Positions 10,947-23,135 of a stretch of DNA of 64,000 nt are shown piece by piece (position 1 is the stretch's first letter; the number at the start of each line of letters is the position of its first letter). The notes beneath the pieces were generated by a model. That model did not search any database and was not told where the DNA came from. It saw only the letters and a program-made list of their open reading frames with translations. The position numbers were made by a program, and so were the translations under genes. Origin of the DNA: Closterium sp. NIES-65 (Eukaryota; Streptophyta; Zygnematophyceae; Desmidiales; Closteriaceae); contig CANXME010001290.1 in assembly GCA_948144175.1 (NCBI GenBank), forward strand, positions 925,460 to 989,459. The letters run 5' to 3'.

Positions 10947-11161
10947 CTCGTTGCTTCCGCTGCAACTGCCACTGCTACTCTCTCTGCCACACGCCCCGTG
11001 GCGTGCGGCAGTTTATCTGCCCGCCGGGCGCCCTGAGGAGCGCAGCGGTTTTCTGCCCACCATCCACCCCAAGGCGCGCAACGGGTTTCGGTCCCCGTCA
11101 CTCGGCGCGTCGCCCCCGGGAGGCACTGAGACAGGCGACGAGGACCCGCGCGTCGCACCCC

Positions 11162-14100
11162 GTCGCCCTACTCAGCGGCCCCGCCGCCCTACACTGCGGC
11201 CCCGCCGCCTCTCTCGCTGCGGCCCCGCCGCCCTACTCAGCGGCCCCGCCGCCCTACACTACAACCCCACCACCTCTCTCGTTACGGCCCCGCCGCCCTA
11301 CTCAGCGGCCCCGCCGCCCTTCACTGTGGCCCCGCTGCCTCTCTCGCTGCGGCCCCGCCGCCCTACTCAGCGGCCCCGCCGCCCTTCACTGCGGCCCCGC
11401 CGCCTCTCTCGCTGCGGCCCCGCCGCCCTACTCAGCGGCCCCGCCGCCCTACAATGCGGCCCCGCCGCCTCTCTCGCCGCGGCCCCGCCGCCCTACTCAG
11501 CGGCCCCGCCGCCCTACACTGCGGCCCCGCCGCCTCTCTCGCTGCGGCCCCGCCGCCCTACTCAGCGGCCCCGCCGCCCTACACTACAACCCCACCACCT
11601 CTCTCGTTACGGCCCCGCCGCCCTACTCAGCGGCCCCGCCGCCCTTCACTGTGGCCCCGCTGCCTCTCTCGCTGCGGCCCCGCCGCCCTACTCAGCGGCC
11701 CCGCCGCCCTTCACTGTGGCCCCGCCGCCTCTCTCGCTGTGGCCCCGCCGCCCTACTTAGCGGCCCCGCCGCCCTTCACTGCGGCCCCGACGCCTCTCTC
11801 GCTGCGACCCCGCCGCCCTACTCAGCGGCCCCGCCGTCCTTCACTGCGGCCCCGCCGCCTCTCTCGCTGCGGCCCCGCCGCCCTACTCAGCGGCCCCGCC
11901 GCCCTTCATTGCGGCCCCGCCGCCTCTCTTCCTGCGGCCCCGACGCCCTTCACTGCGGCCCCGCTGCCTCTCTCGCTGCGGCCCCACCACCCTACTCAGC
12001 GGCCCCGCCGCCCTTCACTGTGGCCCCGCTGCCTCTCTCGCTGCGGCCCCGCCGCCCTATTCAGCAGCCCTGCCGCCCTACACTGCGGCCCTGCCGCCTC
12101 TCTCGCTGCGGCCCCGCCGCCCTACTCAGCGGCCCCTCCGCCCTTCACTGCGGCCCCGCCGCCTCTCTCGCTGCAGCCCCGCCGCCCTACTCAACGGCCC
12201 CGCCGCCCTTCACTGCGGCCCTGCTGCCTCTCTCGCTGCGGCCCCTCCGCCCTACTCAGCGGCTTCGCCGCCCTACACTTCGGCCCCGCCGCCTCTCTCG
12301 CTGCGGCCCCGCCGCCCTACTCAGCGGACTTGCCGCCCTACACTGCGGCCCCGCCGCCTCTCTCGCTGCGGCCCCGCCGCCCTACTCTGCGGCCCCGCCG
12401 CCCTACTCAGCGGCCCCGCCGCCCTTCACTGCGGCCCCGCCGCCTCTCTCGCTGCGGCCCCGCCGCCCTACTCAGCGGCCCCGCCGCCCTACTCTGCGGC
12501 CCCGCCGCCTCTCTCGCTGCAGCCTTGCCGCCCTACTCAGCGGCCCCGCCGCCCTAAACTGCGTCCCGGCCACCTCTCTCGCTGCGGCCCCGCCGCCCTA
12601 CTCAGCGGCCCCACCGCCCTTCATTGCGGCCCCGCGGGCTCTCTCGCAGAGGCCCCGCCGCCCTACTCAGCAGCCCCGCCGCCCTACACTGCGGCCGGGC
12701 CGCCTCTCGCGCTGCGGCCTCGCCGCCCTACTCAGCGGCCCCTCCGCCCTTCGCTGCGGCCCCGCCGCCTCTCTCGCTGCGGCCCCGCCGCCCTACTCAA
12801 CGGCCCCGCCGCCCTTCACTGTGGCCCCGCCGCCTCTCTCGCTGCGGCCCCGCGGCCCTACTCAGCGGCCTCGCCGCCCTACACTGCGGCCCCGCCGCCT
12901 CTCTCGCTGCGCCCGCGCCGCCCTACACTACGGCCCCGCCGCCTCTCTCGCTGCGGCCCCGCCGCCCTACTTAGCGGCCCCGCCGCCCTACACTACAACC
13001 CCACCACCTCTCTCGCTGCGGCCCCGCCGCCCTACTCAGCGACCTCGCCGCCCTTCACTGTGGCCCCGCTGCCTCTCTCGCTGCGGCCCCGCAGCCCTAC
13101 TCAGCGGCCCCGCCGCCCTTCAATGCGGCCCTGCGCCTCTCTCGCTGTGGCCCCCCCGCCCTACTTAGTGGCACCGCCGCCCTTCACTGCGGCCCCGCCG
13201 CCTCTCTCGATGGGACCCCGCCGCCCTACTCAGCGGCCCCGCTGTCCTTCACTGCGGCCCCGCCGCCTCTCTTGCTGCGGCCTCGCCGCCCTAATCAGCG
13301 GCCCCGCCGCCCTTCATTGCGGCCCCGCCGCCTCTCTTGCTGCGGCCCCGACGCCCTTCACTGCGGCCCCGCCGCCCTACTCAGCGGCCCCGCCGCCCTT
13401 CACTGTGGCCACGCTGCCTCTCTTGCTGCGGCCCTGCCGCCCTACTCAGCGGCCCTGCCGCCCTACACTGCAGCCCTGCCGCCTCTCTCGCTGCGGCCCC
13501 GCCGCCCTACTAAGCGACCCCGCCGCCCTTCACTACGGCCCCGCCGCCTCTCTCTCTGCGGCCTCACCGCCCTACACAGCGGCCCCGCCGCCCTACACTT
13601 CGGCCCCGCCGCCTCTCTCGCTACGGCCCCGCCGCCCTACTCAGCGGCCTAGCCGCCCTACACTGCAGCCCCGCCGCCTCTCTCGCTGCGGCCCCGCCGC
13701 CCTACTCAGCGGCCCCGCCGCCCTACACTACGGCCCCGCCGCCTCTCTCGCTGCGGCCCCGCCGCCCTACTCAGCGGCCCCGCCGCCCTACACTGCGGCC
13801 CCGCCGTCTCTCTCGCTACAGCCCCGCCGCCCTACTCAGCGGCCCTGCCGCCTTACTTAGCGGCCCTGCCGCCCTACACTGCGGCCCCGCCGCCCTACTC
13901 AGCGGCCCGGCCGCCCTTCACTGCGGCCCCGCCGCCTCTCTCGCTGCAGCCCTGACGCCCTACTCAGTGGCCCCGCCGCCCTACACTGCGGCCCCGCCGC
14001 CTCTCTCGCTGCGGCCCCGCCGCCCTACTCAGCGGCCTCGCCGCCCTTCACTGCGGCCCCGCCGCCTCTCTTGCTGCGGCCCCGCCGCCCTACTCTGCGG

Positions 14101-17100
14101 CCCCGCCGCCCTACTCAGCGGCCCAGCCGCCCTACACTACAGCCCTGCCACCTCTCTCGCTGCGGCCCCGCCGCCCTACTCAGCGGCCCCGCCGCCCTAC
14201 TCAGCGGCCCCTCCGCCCTACTTAGCGGCCCTGCCGCCCTACACTACGGCCCCGCCGCGTCTCTCGCTGTGGCCTCGCCGCTCTACTTAGCGGCCCTACC
14301 GCCCTTCACTGCGGCCCCGCCGCCTCTCTCGTTGCGGCCCCGACGCCCTACTCAGTGGCCCCGCCGCCCTACACTGCGGCCCCGCCGCCTCTCTCGCTGC
14401 GGCCCCGCCGCCCTACTCAGCGGCCTCGCCGCCCTTCACTGCGGCCCCGCCGCCTCTCTCGCTGCGGCCCCGCCGCCCTACTCAGCGGACTCGCCGCCCT
14501 ACACTGCGGCCCCACACCCTCTCTCGCTGCGGCCCCGCCGCCCTACTCAGCGGCCCCGCCGCCCTTCACTGGGGCCCTGTCGCCTCTCTCGCTGCGGCCC
14601 TGCCGCCCTACTCAGCGGCCCCGCCGCCCTAAACTGCGGCCCGGCCACCTCTCTCGCTGCGGCCCCGCCGCCCTACTCAGCGGCCCCGCCGCCCTTCATT
14701 GCGGCCCCGCGGCCTCTCTCGCAGCGGCCCCGCCGCCCTACTCAGCAACCCCGCCGCCCTACACTGCGGCCGCGCCGCCTCTCTCGCTGGGGCCTCGCCG
14801 CCCTACTCAGCGGCCCCTCCGCCCTTCACTGCGGCCCCGGCGCCTCTCTCACTGCAGCCCCGCCGCCCTACTCAACGGCCCCGCCGCCCTTCACTGCGGC
14901 CCCGCCGCCTCTCTCGCTGCGGCCCAGCCGCCCTAGTCAGCGGCCCCGCCGCCCTACACTGCGGTTTTGCCGCCTCTCTCGCTGCGGCCGCGCCGCCCTA
15001 CACTGCGGCCCCGCCGCCTCTCTCGCTGCGGCCCCGCCGCCCTACTCAGCGGCCCCGCCGCCCTACACTACAACCCACCACCTCTCTCGCTGCAGCCCCG
15101 CCGCCCTACTCAGCGGCCCCGCCGCCCTTCACTGTGGCCCCGCTGCCTCTCTCGCTGCAGCCCTGCCGCCCTACTCAGCGGCCCTGCCACCCTTCACTGT
15201 GGCCCCGCTGCCTCTCTCGCTGCGCCCCCGCCGCCCTACACTGCGGCCCCGCCGCCTCTCTCGCTGCGGCCCCGCCGCCCTACTCAGCGGCCCCGCTGCC
15301 CTACACTACGGCTCCGCCGCCTCTCTCGCTGCGGCCCTGCCGCCCTACTCAGCGGCCCCGCCGCCCTACACTGCGGCCCCGCCGCCTTTCTCGCTGCGGC
15401 CCCGCCGCCCTACTCTGCGGCCCCGCCGCCCTACTCAGCGGCCCCGCCGCCCTTCACTGCGGCCCCGCCGCCTCTCTCGCTGCGGCCCCGCCGCCCTACT
15501 CAGCGGCCCCGTCACCCTTCACTGCGACCCCGCCGCCTCTCTCGCTACGGCCCTGCCGCCCTACTCAGCGGCCCCGTTGCCCTAAACTGCGGCCCGGCCA
15601 CCTCTCTCGCTGCGGCCCCGCCACCCTACTAAGCGGCCCCGCCGCCCTTCATTGAGGCCCCGCCGCCTCTCTCGCAGCGGCCCCGCCGCCCTACTCAGCG
15701 GCCCCGCCGCCCTACACTGCGGCTTCGCCGCCTCTCTCGCTGCGGCCCCGCCGCCCTACTCAGCAACCCCGCCGCCCTTCACTGCGGCCCCGCCGCCTCT
15801 CTCGCTGCGGCCCCGCTGCCCTACTCAACGGCCCCACCGCCCTTCACTGCGGCCCCGCCGCCTCTCTCGCTGCGGCCCCGCCGCCCTACTCAGCGGCCCC
15901 ACCGCCCTACACTGCGGCCCCGCCGCCTCTCTCGCTGCGGCCCCCCCGCCCTACTCAGCAACCCCGCCGCCCTTCACCCCGTCGCCTCTCTTGCTGCGGC
16001 CCCGCCGCCCTACTCAGCGGCCCCGCCGCCCTTCACTACGGCCCCGCCGCCTCTTTCGCTTCGGCCCCGCCGCCCTACTCAGCGACCCTGCCGCCCTTCA
16101 CTGCGGCCATGCCGCCTCTCTCGCAACGGCCCTGCCGCCCTACTCAGCGGCCCCGCCGCCCTACACTGCGGCCCGGCCACCTCTCTCGCTGCGGCCCCGC
16201 CGCCCTACTCAGCGGCCTCGGCGCCCTTCACTGCGGCCCCGCCGCCTCTCTCGCTCCGGCCCGGCCGCCCTACTCAGCGGCCCCGCCGCCCTTCACTGCG
16301 GCCCTGCCGCCTCTCTCGCTGCGGCCCCGCCGCCCTACTTAGCGGCCCTGCCGCCCTTAACTGCGGCCCCGCCGCCTCTCTCGCTGCGGCCACGCCGCCC
16401 TACTCAGCGGCCCCGCCGCCCTACACTGCGGCCCCGCCGCCTCTCTCGCTGCGGCCCAGCCGCCCTACTCAGCGGCCCCGCCGCCCTTCACTGCGGCCCC
16501 GCCGCCTCTCTCGCTGCGGCCCCGCTGCCTACTTAGCGGCCTCGCCGCCCTACATTGCGGCCACGCCGCCTCTCTCGCTGCGGCCCTGCCGCCATACTCT
16601 GCGGCCCGGCCGCCCTACTCAGCGGCCCCGCCGCCCTTCACTGCGGCCCCGCCGCCTCTCTCGCTGCGGCCCTGCCGCCCTACTCAGCGGCCCCGCCGCC
16701 CTTCACTACGGCCCCGCCACCTCTCTCGCTGCGGCCCCGCCGCCCTACTCAGCGGCCCCGCCGCCCTTCATTGCGGCCCCGCGGCCTCTCTCGCAGCGGC
16801 CCCGCCGCCCTACTCAGCAACCCCGCCGCCCTACACTGCGGCCGCGCCGCCTCTCTCGCTGGGGCCTCGCCGCCCTACTCAGCGGCCCCTCCGCCCTTCA
16901 CTGCGGCCCCGCCGCCTCTCTCACTGCAGCCCCGCCGCCCTACTCAACGGCCCCGCCGCCCTTCACTGCGGCCCCGCCGCCTCTCTCGCTGCGGCCCAGC
17001 CGCCCTACTCAGCGGCCCCGCCGCCCTACACTGCGGTCCCGCCGCCTCTCTCGCTGCGGCCGCGCCGCCCTACACTTCAACCCCACCACCTCTCTCGCTG

Positions 17101-20092
17101 CAGCCCCGCCGCCCTACTCAGCGGCCCCGCCGCCCTTCACTTTGGCCCCACTGCCTCTCTCGCTGCAGCCCCGCCGCCCTACTCAGCGGCCCCGCCGCCC
17201 TTCACTGTGGCCCCGCTGCCTCTCTCGCTGCGGCCCCGCCGCCCTACACTGCGGCCCCGCCGCCTCTCTCGCTGCGGCCCCGCCGCCCTACTCAGCGGCC
17301 CCGCTGCCCTACACTACGGCTCCGCCGCCTCTCTCGCTGCGGCCCCGCCGCCCTACTCAGCAGCCCCGCCGCCCTACACAGCGGCCCCGCCGCCTCTCTC
17401 GCTACGGCCCCGCCGCCCTACTCAGCGGCCCCGCCGCCTTACTTAGTGGCCCTGCCGCCCTACACTGCGGCCCCGCCGCCTCTCTCGCTGCGGCCCCGCC
17501 GCCCTACTCAGCGGCCTCGCCGCCCTACACTGTGGCCCCGCCGCCTCTCTCGCTGCGGCCCCGCCGCCCTACTCAGCGGCCCCGCCGCCCTTCACTGCGG
17601 TCCCGCCGCCTCTCTCGCTGCGGCCCCGCCGCCCTACTTAGCGGCTCCGCCGCCCTTCACTGCGACCCCGCCGCCTCTCTCGCTACGGCCCTGCCGCCCT
17701 ACTCAGCGGCCCCGCCGCCCTTCACTGCGGCCCCGCCGCCTCTCTCGCTGCGGCCCCGCCGCCCTACTCAGCGGCCCCGCCGCCCTTCACTGCGACCCCG
17801 CCGCCTCTCTCGCTACGGCCCTGCCGCCCTACTCAGCGGCCCCGTTGCCCTAAACTGCGGCCCGGCCACCTCTCTCGCTGCGGCCCCGCCGCCCTACTAA
17901 GCGGCCCCGCCGCCCTTCATTGAGGCCCCGCCGCCTCTCTCGCAGCGGCCCCGCCGCCCTACTCAGCGGCCCCGCCGCCCTACACTGCGGCTTCGCCGCC
18001 TCTCTCGCTGCGGCCCCGCCGCCCTACTCAGCGGCCCCGCTGCCCTTCACTGCGGCCCCGCCGCCTCTCTCGCTGCGGCCCCGCTGCCCTACTCAACGGC
18101 CCCACCGCCCTTCACTGCGGCCCCGCCGCCTCTCTCGCTGCAGCCCCGCCGCCCTACTCAGCGGCCCCGCCGCCCTACACTGCGGCCCCGCTGCCTCTCT
18201 CGCTGCGGCCCCCCCGCCCTACTCAGCAACCCCGCCGCCCTTCACTCCGGCCCCGTCGCCTCTCTTGCTACGGCCCCGCCGCCCTACTCTGCGGCCCCGC
18301 CGCCCTTCACTACGGCCCCGCCGCCTCTTTCGCTTCGGCCCCGCCGCCCTACTCAGCGACCCTGCTGCCCTTCACTGCGGCCCTGCCGCCTCTCTCGCTG
18401 CGGCCCCGCCGCCCTACTCAGCGGCCCCGCCGCCCTACACTGCAGCCCGGCCACCTCTCTTGCTGCGGCCCCGCCGCCCTACTCAGCGGCCTCGCCGCCC
18501 TTCACTGCGGCCCCGCCGCCTCTCTCGCTGGGGCCCGGCCGCCCTACTCAGCGGCCCCGCCGCCCTTCACTGCGGCCCTGCCGCCTCTCTCGCTGCGGCC
18601 CCGCCGCCCTACTTAGCGGCCCTGTCGCCCTTCACTGCGGCCCCGCCGCCTCTCTCGCTGCGGCCACGCCGCCCTACTCAGCGGCCCCGCCGCCCTACAC
18701 TGCGGTCCCGCCGCCTCTCTCGCTGCGGCCCTGCCGCCCTACTCAGTGGCCCCGCCGCCCTTCACTACGACCCCGCCGCCTCTCTCGCTGCGGCCCCAAC
18801 GCCCTACTCAGTGGCCCCGCCGCCCTAGAATGCGGCCCCGCAGCCTCTCTCGATGCGGCCCCGCCGCCCTACTCAGCGGCCCCGCCGCCCTAATTAGCGG
18901 CCTCGCCGCCCTACACTACGGCCACGCCGCCTCTCTCGCTGCGGCCCTGCCGCCATACTCTGCGGCCCCGCCGCCCTACTCAGCGGCCCCGCCGCCCTTC
19001 ACTGCGGCCCCGCCGCCTCTCTCGCTGCGGCCCTGCCGCCCTACTCAGCGGCCCCGCCGCCCTTCTCTGCGGCCCCGCCGCCTCTCTCGCTGCGGCCCTG
19101 CCGCCCTACTCAGCGGCCCCGCCGTCCTAAACTGCGGCCCCGCCGCCTCTCTCGCTGCGGCCCTGCCGCCCTACTCAGCAGCCTCGCCGCCCTTCATTGC
19201 GGCCCCACCGCCTCTCTCGCAGCAGCCCCGCCGCCCTACTCAGCAGCCTTGCCGCCTCTCTCGCTGCGGCCCCCCCGCCCTACTCAACAGCCCAGCCGCC
19301 CTTCACTGCGGCCCCGCCGCCTCTCTCGCTGCGGCCTCACCGCCCTACTCAGCGGCCCCGCCACCCTTCACTGCGGCCCCGCCGCCTCTCTCGCTGCGGC
19401 CCCGCCGCCCTACTCAGCGGCCCCGCCGCCCTAAACAACGGCCCCGCCGCCTCTTTCGCTGCGGCCCCCCCCGCCCTACTCAGCAACCCCGCCGCCCTTC
19501 TTTGCGGCCCCGTCGCCTCTCCTGCTGCGGCCCTGCCGCCCTACTTAGCGGCCCCGCCACCCTTCACTGCGGCCCCGCCGCCTCTCTCGCTGCGGCCCCG
19601 CCGCCCTATTCAGCGGCCCCGCCGCCCTTCACTGCGGCCCCGCCGCCCTACTCAGCAACCCCGCCGCCCTACATTGCGGCCTCTCAGCCTCTCTCGCTGC
19701 GGCCCCGCCGCCCTACTCTGCGGCCCCGCCGCCCTTCAATGCGGCCCTGCCGCCTCTCTCGCTGCGGCCCCGCCGCCCTACTCAGCGGCCCCGCCGCCCT
19801 TCACTGCGGCCCCGCCGCCTCTCTCGCCCGGCCCCGCCACCCTACTCAGCGTCCCCCCCGCCCTACACTGCGGCCCCGCCGCCTCTCTCGCTACGGCCCC
19901 GCCGCCCTACTCAGCGGCCCCGCCGCCCTTCATTGCGGCCTCGCCGCCTCTCTTGCTGCGGCCCCGCCGCCCTACTTTGCGGCCCCGCCGCCCTACACTG
20001 CGGCCCCGCCGCCTCTCTCGCTGCGGCCCCGCCGCCCTAATAAGCGGCCCCGCCGCCCTACACTGCGGCCCCGCCGCCCTACACTCTGTACC
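11162..20092 (+). repeat. 65-bp satellite array, right arm
   Basis: Same 65-bp unit in the opposite orientation, about 8.9 kb or some 137 units, uninterrupted. The period was checked between 11169 and 11234. The longest chance frame is 758 codons. The array starts directly from a CCCCGTCGCCCTAC word that also occurs as a short repeat in the leader of TRIM-N (37776-37890), which points to the seed of the array. Confidence 0.97.
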
Positions 20093-20685
20093 GTTCCCTG
20101 CTCCTCCTCCTCCTCCTCCGTCTCCTTGTGCTGCAGCTGCCGCTGAGGGGGGGTGGATGTGTTGGAGCCGGTGGAGTGGTACTAAGGGGGGGGGTGAAGG
20201 GGGAGTGGAGCTAGCGGTGTAGTTGCGGGTGTGTGCCTGGGGGGAGTGGGATAGTTTGGGGAAGCTGAATGGAGGTTGCCGTCGTGTCGCCTGCAGCATC
20301 TGTATTTCGGGGACTTTGTCCGGTAGCCCAGTCGTAGCCACCTGTGCCAGCCGCCCGTGGGTCCGTTGCTCGTTTGCCGCTACTTTAGCCGCGGGGCCAG
20401 TTACTCCAGTATTCCGGAGCGTTGTTCCGATAGCCGCTGTGCCAGTGTGCCTCCTGTTGCCCGTGTGTCTGCAGCTTCATCCGTCGCCTCCTATCTCCTC
20501 TCCTCTCACTCTCTCTCCTCCTCACTTGCCCGTTGTGACTATTACTAGCTTTGCTCATAATTGTGAACTTTAAACTATTGCTTCTTGAACTTGTGCTCAG
20601 AATGTGTTGTGACATTGTGATCCACCCTGAGCTTGTACTGCTTTGCTTGCTCTGCTAATTACACCCCACTTTGGCTATGGGGGTG
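20093..20685 (+). other. TRIM-S 3' non-coding region, right arm
   Basis: The region runs from the satellite to the polypurine tract just before the 3' LTR (TATGGGGGTG, then TGTCAG). A 116-codon plus-strand frame (20223-20573) and a 76-codon minus-strand frame (20385-20615) have clear counterparts in TRIM-N (38224-38604 and 38413-38700). Conservation may simply reflect shared DNA. Confidence 0.6.
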
Positions 20686-20814
20686 TGTCAGAATGTTATC
20701 TTATGCTCTAGCTTGTAGTGGGGTGCTCTATAGCGAGTACAACCCTTCTAGGGTTTGCTATTTGTATCCCCATTCTTGCTAGTGCAGTCCCTCTTCTTTC
20801 TTCTTACTTTAACA

Positions 20815-21388
20815 TACTGCTGCTTCTCATACTGTGTGCCGTTTGTTGGGTATGGCAGGGACCCGTCGAAGAAGCCAAGGATTTGCGCTCCTTCCATCAT
20901 CAGCTCGAATTCGAACGACTAGGTAAAGAAATCCTTCCCGTCGAAGGGTTTTGTCATTTGCAGTTTTAGAACGTGCGCGAACTGCGACTAAACTTGTAGT
21001 GCGTCCAGCGTTCTCTCTTGTCCCGGTGCAGATTGTGGTTGTGGCATGAAGCTGACGGAGCCGCGCTGGGGCTCGTACGGAGCAAAGGTAGGTTGTTGTT
21101 GTTGATTCCCGTGTGAAAAGTACTAGTAAGAGTTAGGCTTAGGAGCCATAACTTAGGAGCCTTGGTTGAGTTCGAGTAGTTCAGTTAGGAGAGTCGAGAA
21201 AGTTGAAAAGAGAAGAGAGTGATTTCACTATAGAGCGAGCAGTACATATAGGCAAGAAGAAAGGTGCACCACCAAACAGAATATTGTATAACTACAGTAG
21301 TCTACACTACAGGCAGTTACAAAACAATCTATAGATTTATATATTATTCTGACATCCCGTGTGCGTAGGATGAGCCATCGAGACTCAT
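20815..21388 (-). pseudogene. Copia gag N-terminal remnant (right arm)
   Basis: Mirror of 1789-2362, read on the minus strand and split by the mirrored solo LTR. It has the same TAG stops and the same truncation by the TRIM-S 3' LTR. Confidence 0.65.
21112..21354 (-). mobile_element. Solo LTR in copia gag (right arm)
   Basis: Mirror of 1823-2065, with TCCCG duplications at 21107-21111 and 21355-21359. Its presence in both arms places the insertion before the inverted duplication. Confidence 0.85.
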
Positions 21389-22336
21389 GGGCGTCACGTT
21401 GTTGTTGATGTTGCTGTTAACGCTTAGTGTTCCTAGAGTGATGTAGTAGCGGAAGCGTTAATAAAGAGATTATGAACCACCTTGCACTAGTATGTGAGGG
21501 CAAAGTAAGTGGATTAAAACAAAGAGATACAAGATTTTATATAAGATTACAAGGAAATCGTTACCGTACGCGTTATAGTGCCCCATGTAAGTTACCATTG
21601 ACATATTTTCCCAAACCTTTTCTACAACAGATATGTCAAAAGTTTCTCGTTAACAAGGTTTTACTACTTCGAGTACAACGCCTATTTTCGAAGTGCACGT
21701 TTGGCCGATTTCACATACACCGAGGCAGCCTATGCCAAAATAAATATTTCATATATACGTGTATATATATATATATTACATTGGTACACACTAGCATAGC
21801 CAATTTGTTACAACTATTGATGATACACATTACCCAGTGCTACCTACTTGTATTTCGTGCTCTTACTTTCTAGTGAAACCTCTCTTTCCCCTTCCTATTT
21901 TTCAAGCTCCTAACTTAACCTTTTAGAGCTATCTTGACAAGTTATCTAGATCGGGAAGTTCATTGAGCCTGGTACTATGGTGGCGTTCTCACCGATAGCT
22001 CCAAGCGAACTGCGCAACTGCGGTGGCGATCGTCACAGCCTGTAGTCCGACGGCTACGTTACCAGGCGATACGGTTAAGAAATGTAGCGCGGCCGTCCTT
22101 GATTCTTCCCGACTCGCCGCGCTGCGGCCTTGCATACCTGTCTGTTAAAATCCCAGCCACAAGACCACTGGGATAAACAATTTTGTTCTAAATGCGGGTC
22201 AATGCGCCCAAACCCCTCTCAAGGTAATATGCCCCAACTCCCCTAGGATCAAGCGGGGATCCCCAATGCATGTCTCTCGACACTCCCCCCCACACTTGGA
22301 GGCCCAGGACACGATACAACGCATTTTTCAGCATGT

Positions 22337-22411
22337 GCATATACGCGGATTCGAACCCAAGATATTTCGCTCTGATATTATGTCAGAATCCCAGCCACTA
22401 GACCATTGGGA
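22337..22411 (-). repeat. tRNA-like degenerate repeat, right arm
   Basis: Mirror of 766-840. It has the same A-box-like and B-box-like words and the same defects, with a partial second copy near 22142-22177. Confidence 0.4.
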
Positions 22412-22659
22412 TAAAAGGGCTTGTTTCAAATGCGGGTCACTGCGCCCAAACCCCCCCTCGTAGGATCAATCGCGAATCCCGAGTGCAGGTCTCTCGACAC
22501 TGCCGCGCCAATCGCGCCTCCCGTTGTCACACCTACCGCGCGTTTGCTGCACCAGCCGCACCCGTCGTGCGCCCTACTACGGTTGCCACTGTGGGAGGGA
22601 GGTTGAGGCGAAGAGGCTCTGGGGGTGGCGTCCGTGACTGACGACGGGCTGCTGACGCC

Positions 22660-23135
22660 TACGACGCACCGAATCTATTCACTCCCAAGGCATACGGTAG
22701 TTTACGAATATGCGACTACCGGGCTCTAAACAATCAGACAGTGAAAAGCAAACATCTCATACCCTACATAAAATGCGCGGGGCAACATTGTTCTCTAAAC
22801 TAGACTTGTGATCGGGTTAATGAGTAATCAAGGGCGTGTTCCTACGGCCTCTTATCAGGCGAACCTCGTGTCAGATTCGCGTCATACCGCACTGAAACGC
22901 GCATAATAAAATTTGATCGCGTTGAATCGCATTGAACCGCACAAGTCTGACAAGAGGTCACCTGATAAGGGGCTGTAGGAACACGCCCTAAGATGGTGGA
23001 CAACTTGATCCACAAAACAACGTTTTGTACCAGATATAACTCGTACAAAAACTTGGTGACGTCGTTCGTATTCTGCAACACATCGACAACAATTCAAGCG
23101 GAAATGAACCACATCATACAACCCTTGCTGGACGA
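22660..23135 (+). pseudogene. Gypsy RT remnant, first part (right arm)
   Basis: The plus-strand reading gives GSLRICDYRALN (22700s), LDL.SG before the MITE at 22832, and HKTTFCTRY, FVFCNTSTTIQ and PLLDD after it. These are the fingers and palm blocks of a Ty3/gypsy RT. It stops at 23135, where TRIM-C inserted, and resumes at 24659. Frame changes and stops make it dead. Confidence 0.75.
22832..22988. mobile_element. Tourist-like MITE (right-arm copy)
   Basis: Mirror of the MITE at 189-345 with the same terminal inverted repeats. One flanking triplet has changed (TCA where the left arm preserves TTA). Skipping the MITE rejoins the two halves of the gypsy RT between the LDL.SG motif and the HKTTF motif, which shows it inserted into the RT gene. 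Confidence 0.85.

Larger units (their letters stand above)
10771..20814 (+). mobile_element. TRIM-S, non-autonomous LTR element with expanded satellite (right copy)
   Basis: Order on the plus strand: LTR 3' half (10771-10892) carrying the GGGCCTAGGC hairpin, PBS TGCTATCAGAGCAGG (10893-10907), hairpin 1 (10904-10930), hairpin 2 (10986-11009, one A/C mismatch), 65-bp satellite (11162-20092), a 3' region with no gag or pol, polypurine tract TATGGGGGTG, and 3' LTR (20686-20814). The leader and 3' region match TRIM-N at 37365-38753, which has no satellite, so this is the same family grown from about 1.4 kb to 10 kb. Confidence 0.8.

Noticed and set aside
10892..13168. A 758-codon Pro/Ala/Arg-rich open frame (and many similar ones in 3619-19900) as protein-coding genes
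   Set aside because: They follow automatically from a stop-free 65-bp unit whose length is not a multiple of 3. All three frames are equally open, with no start context or conserved domain.
3087..20092. CRISPR-like array of regular repeats
   Set aside because: Units are contiguous with no unique spacers, the subunits share one core, and the context is a eukaryotic LTR element.
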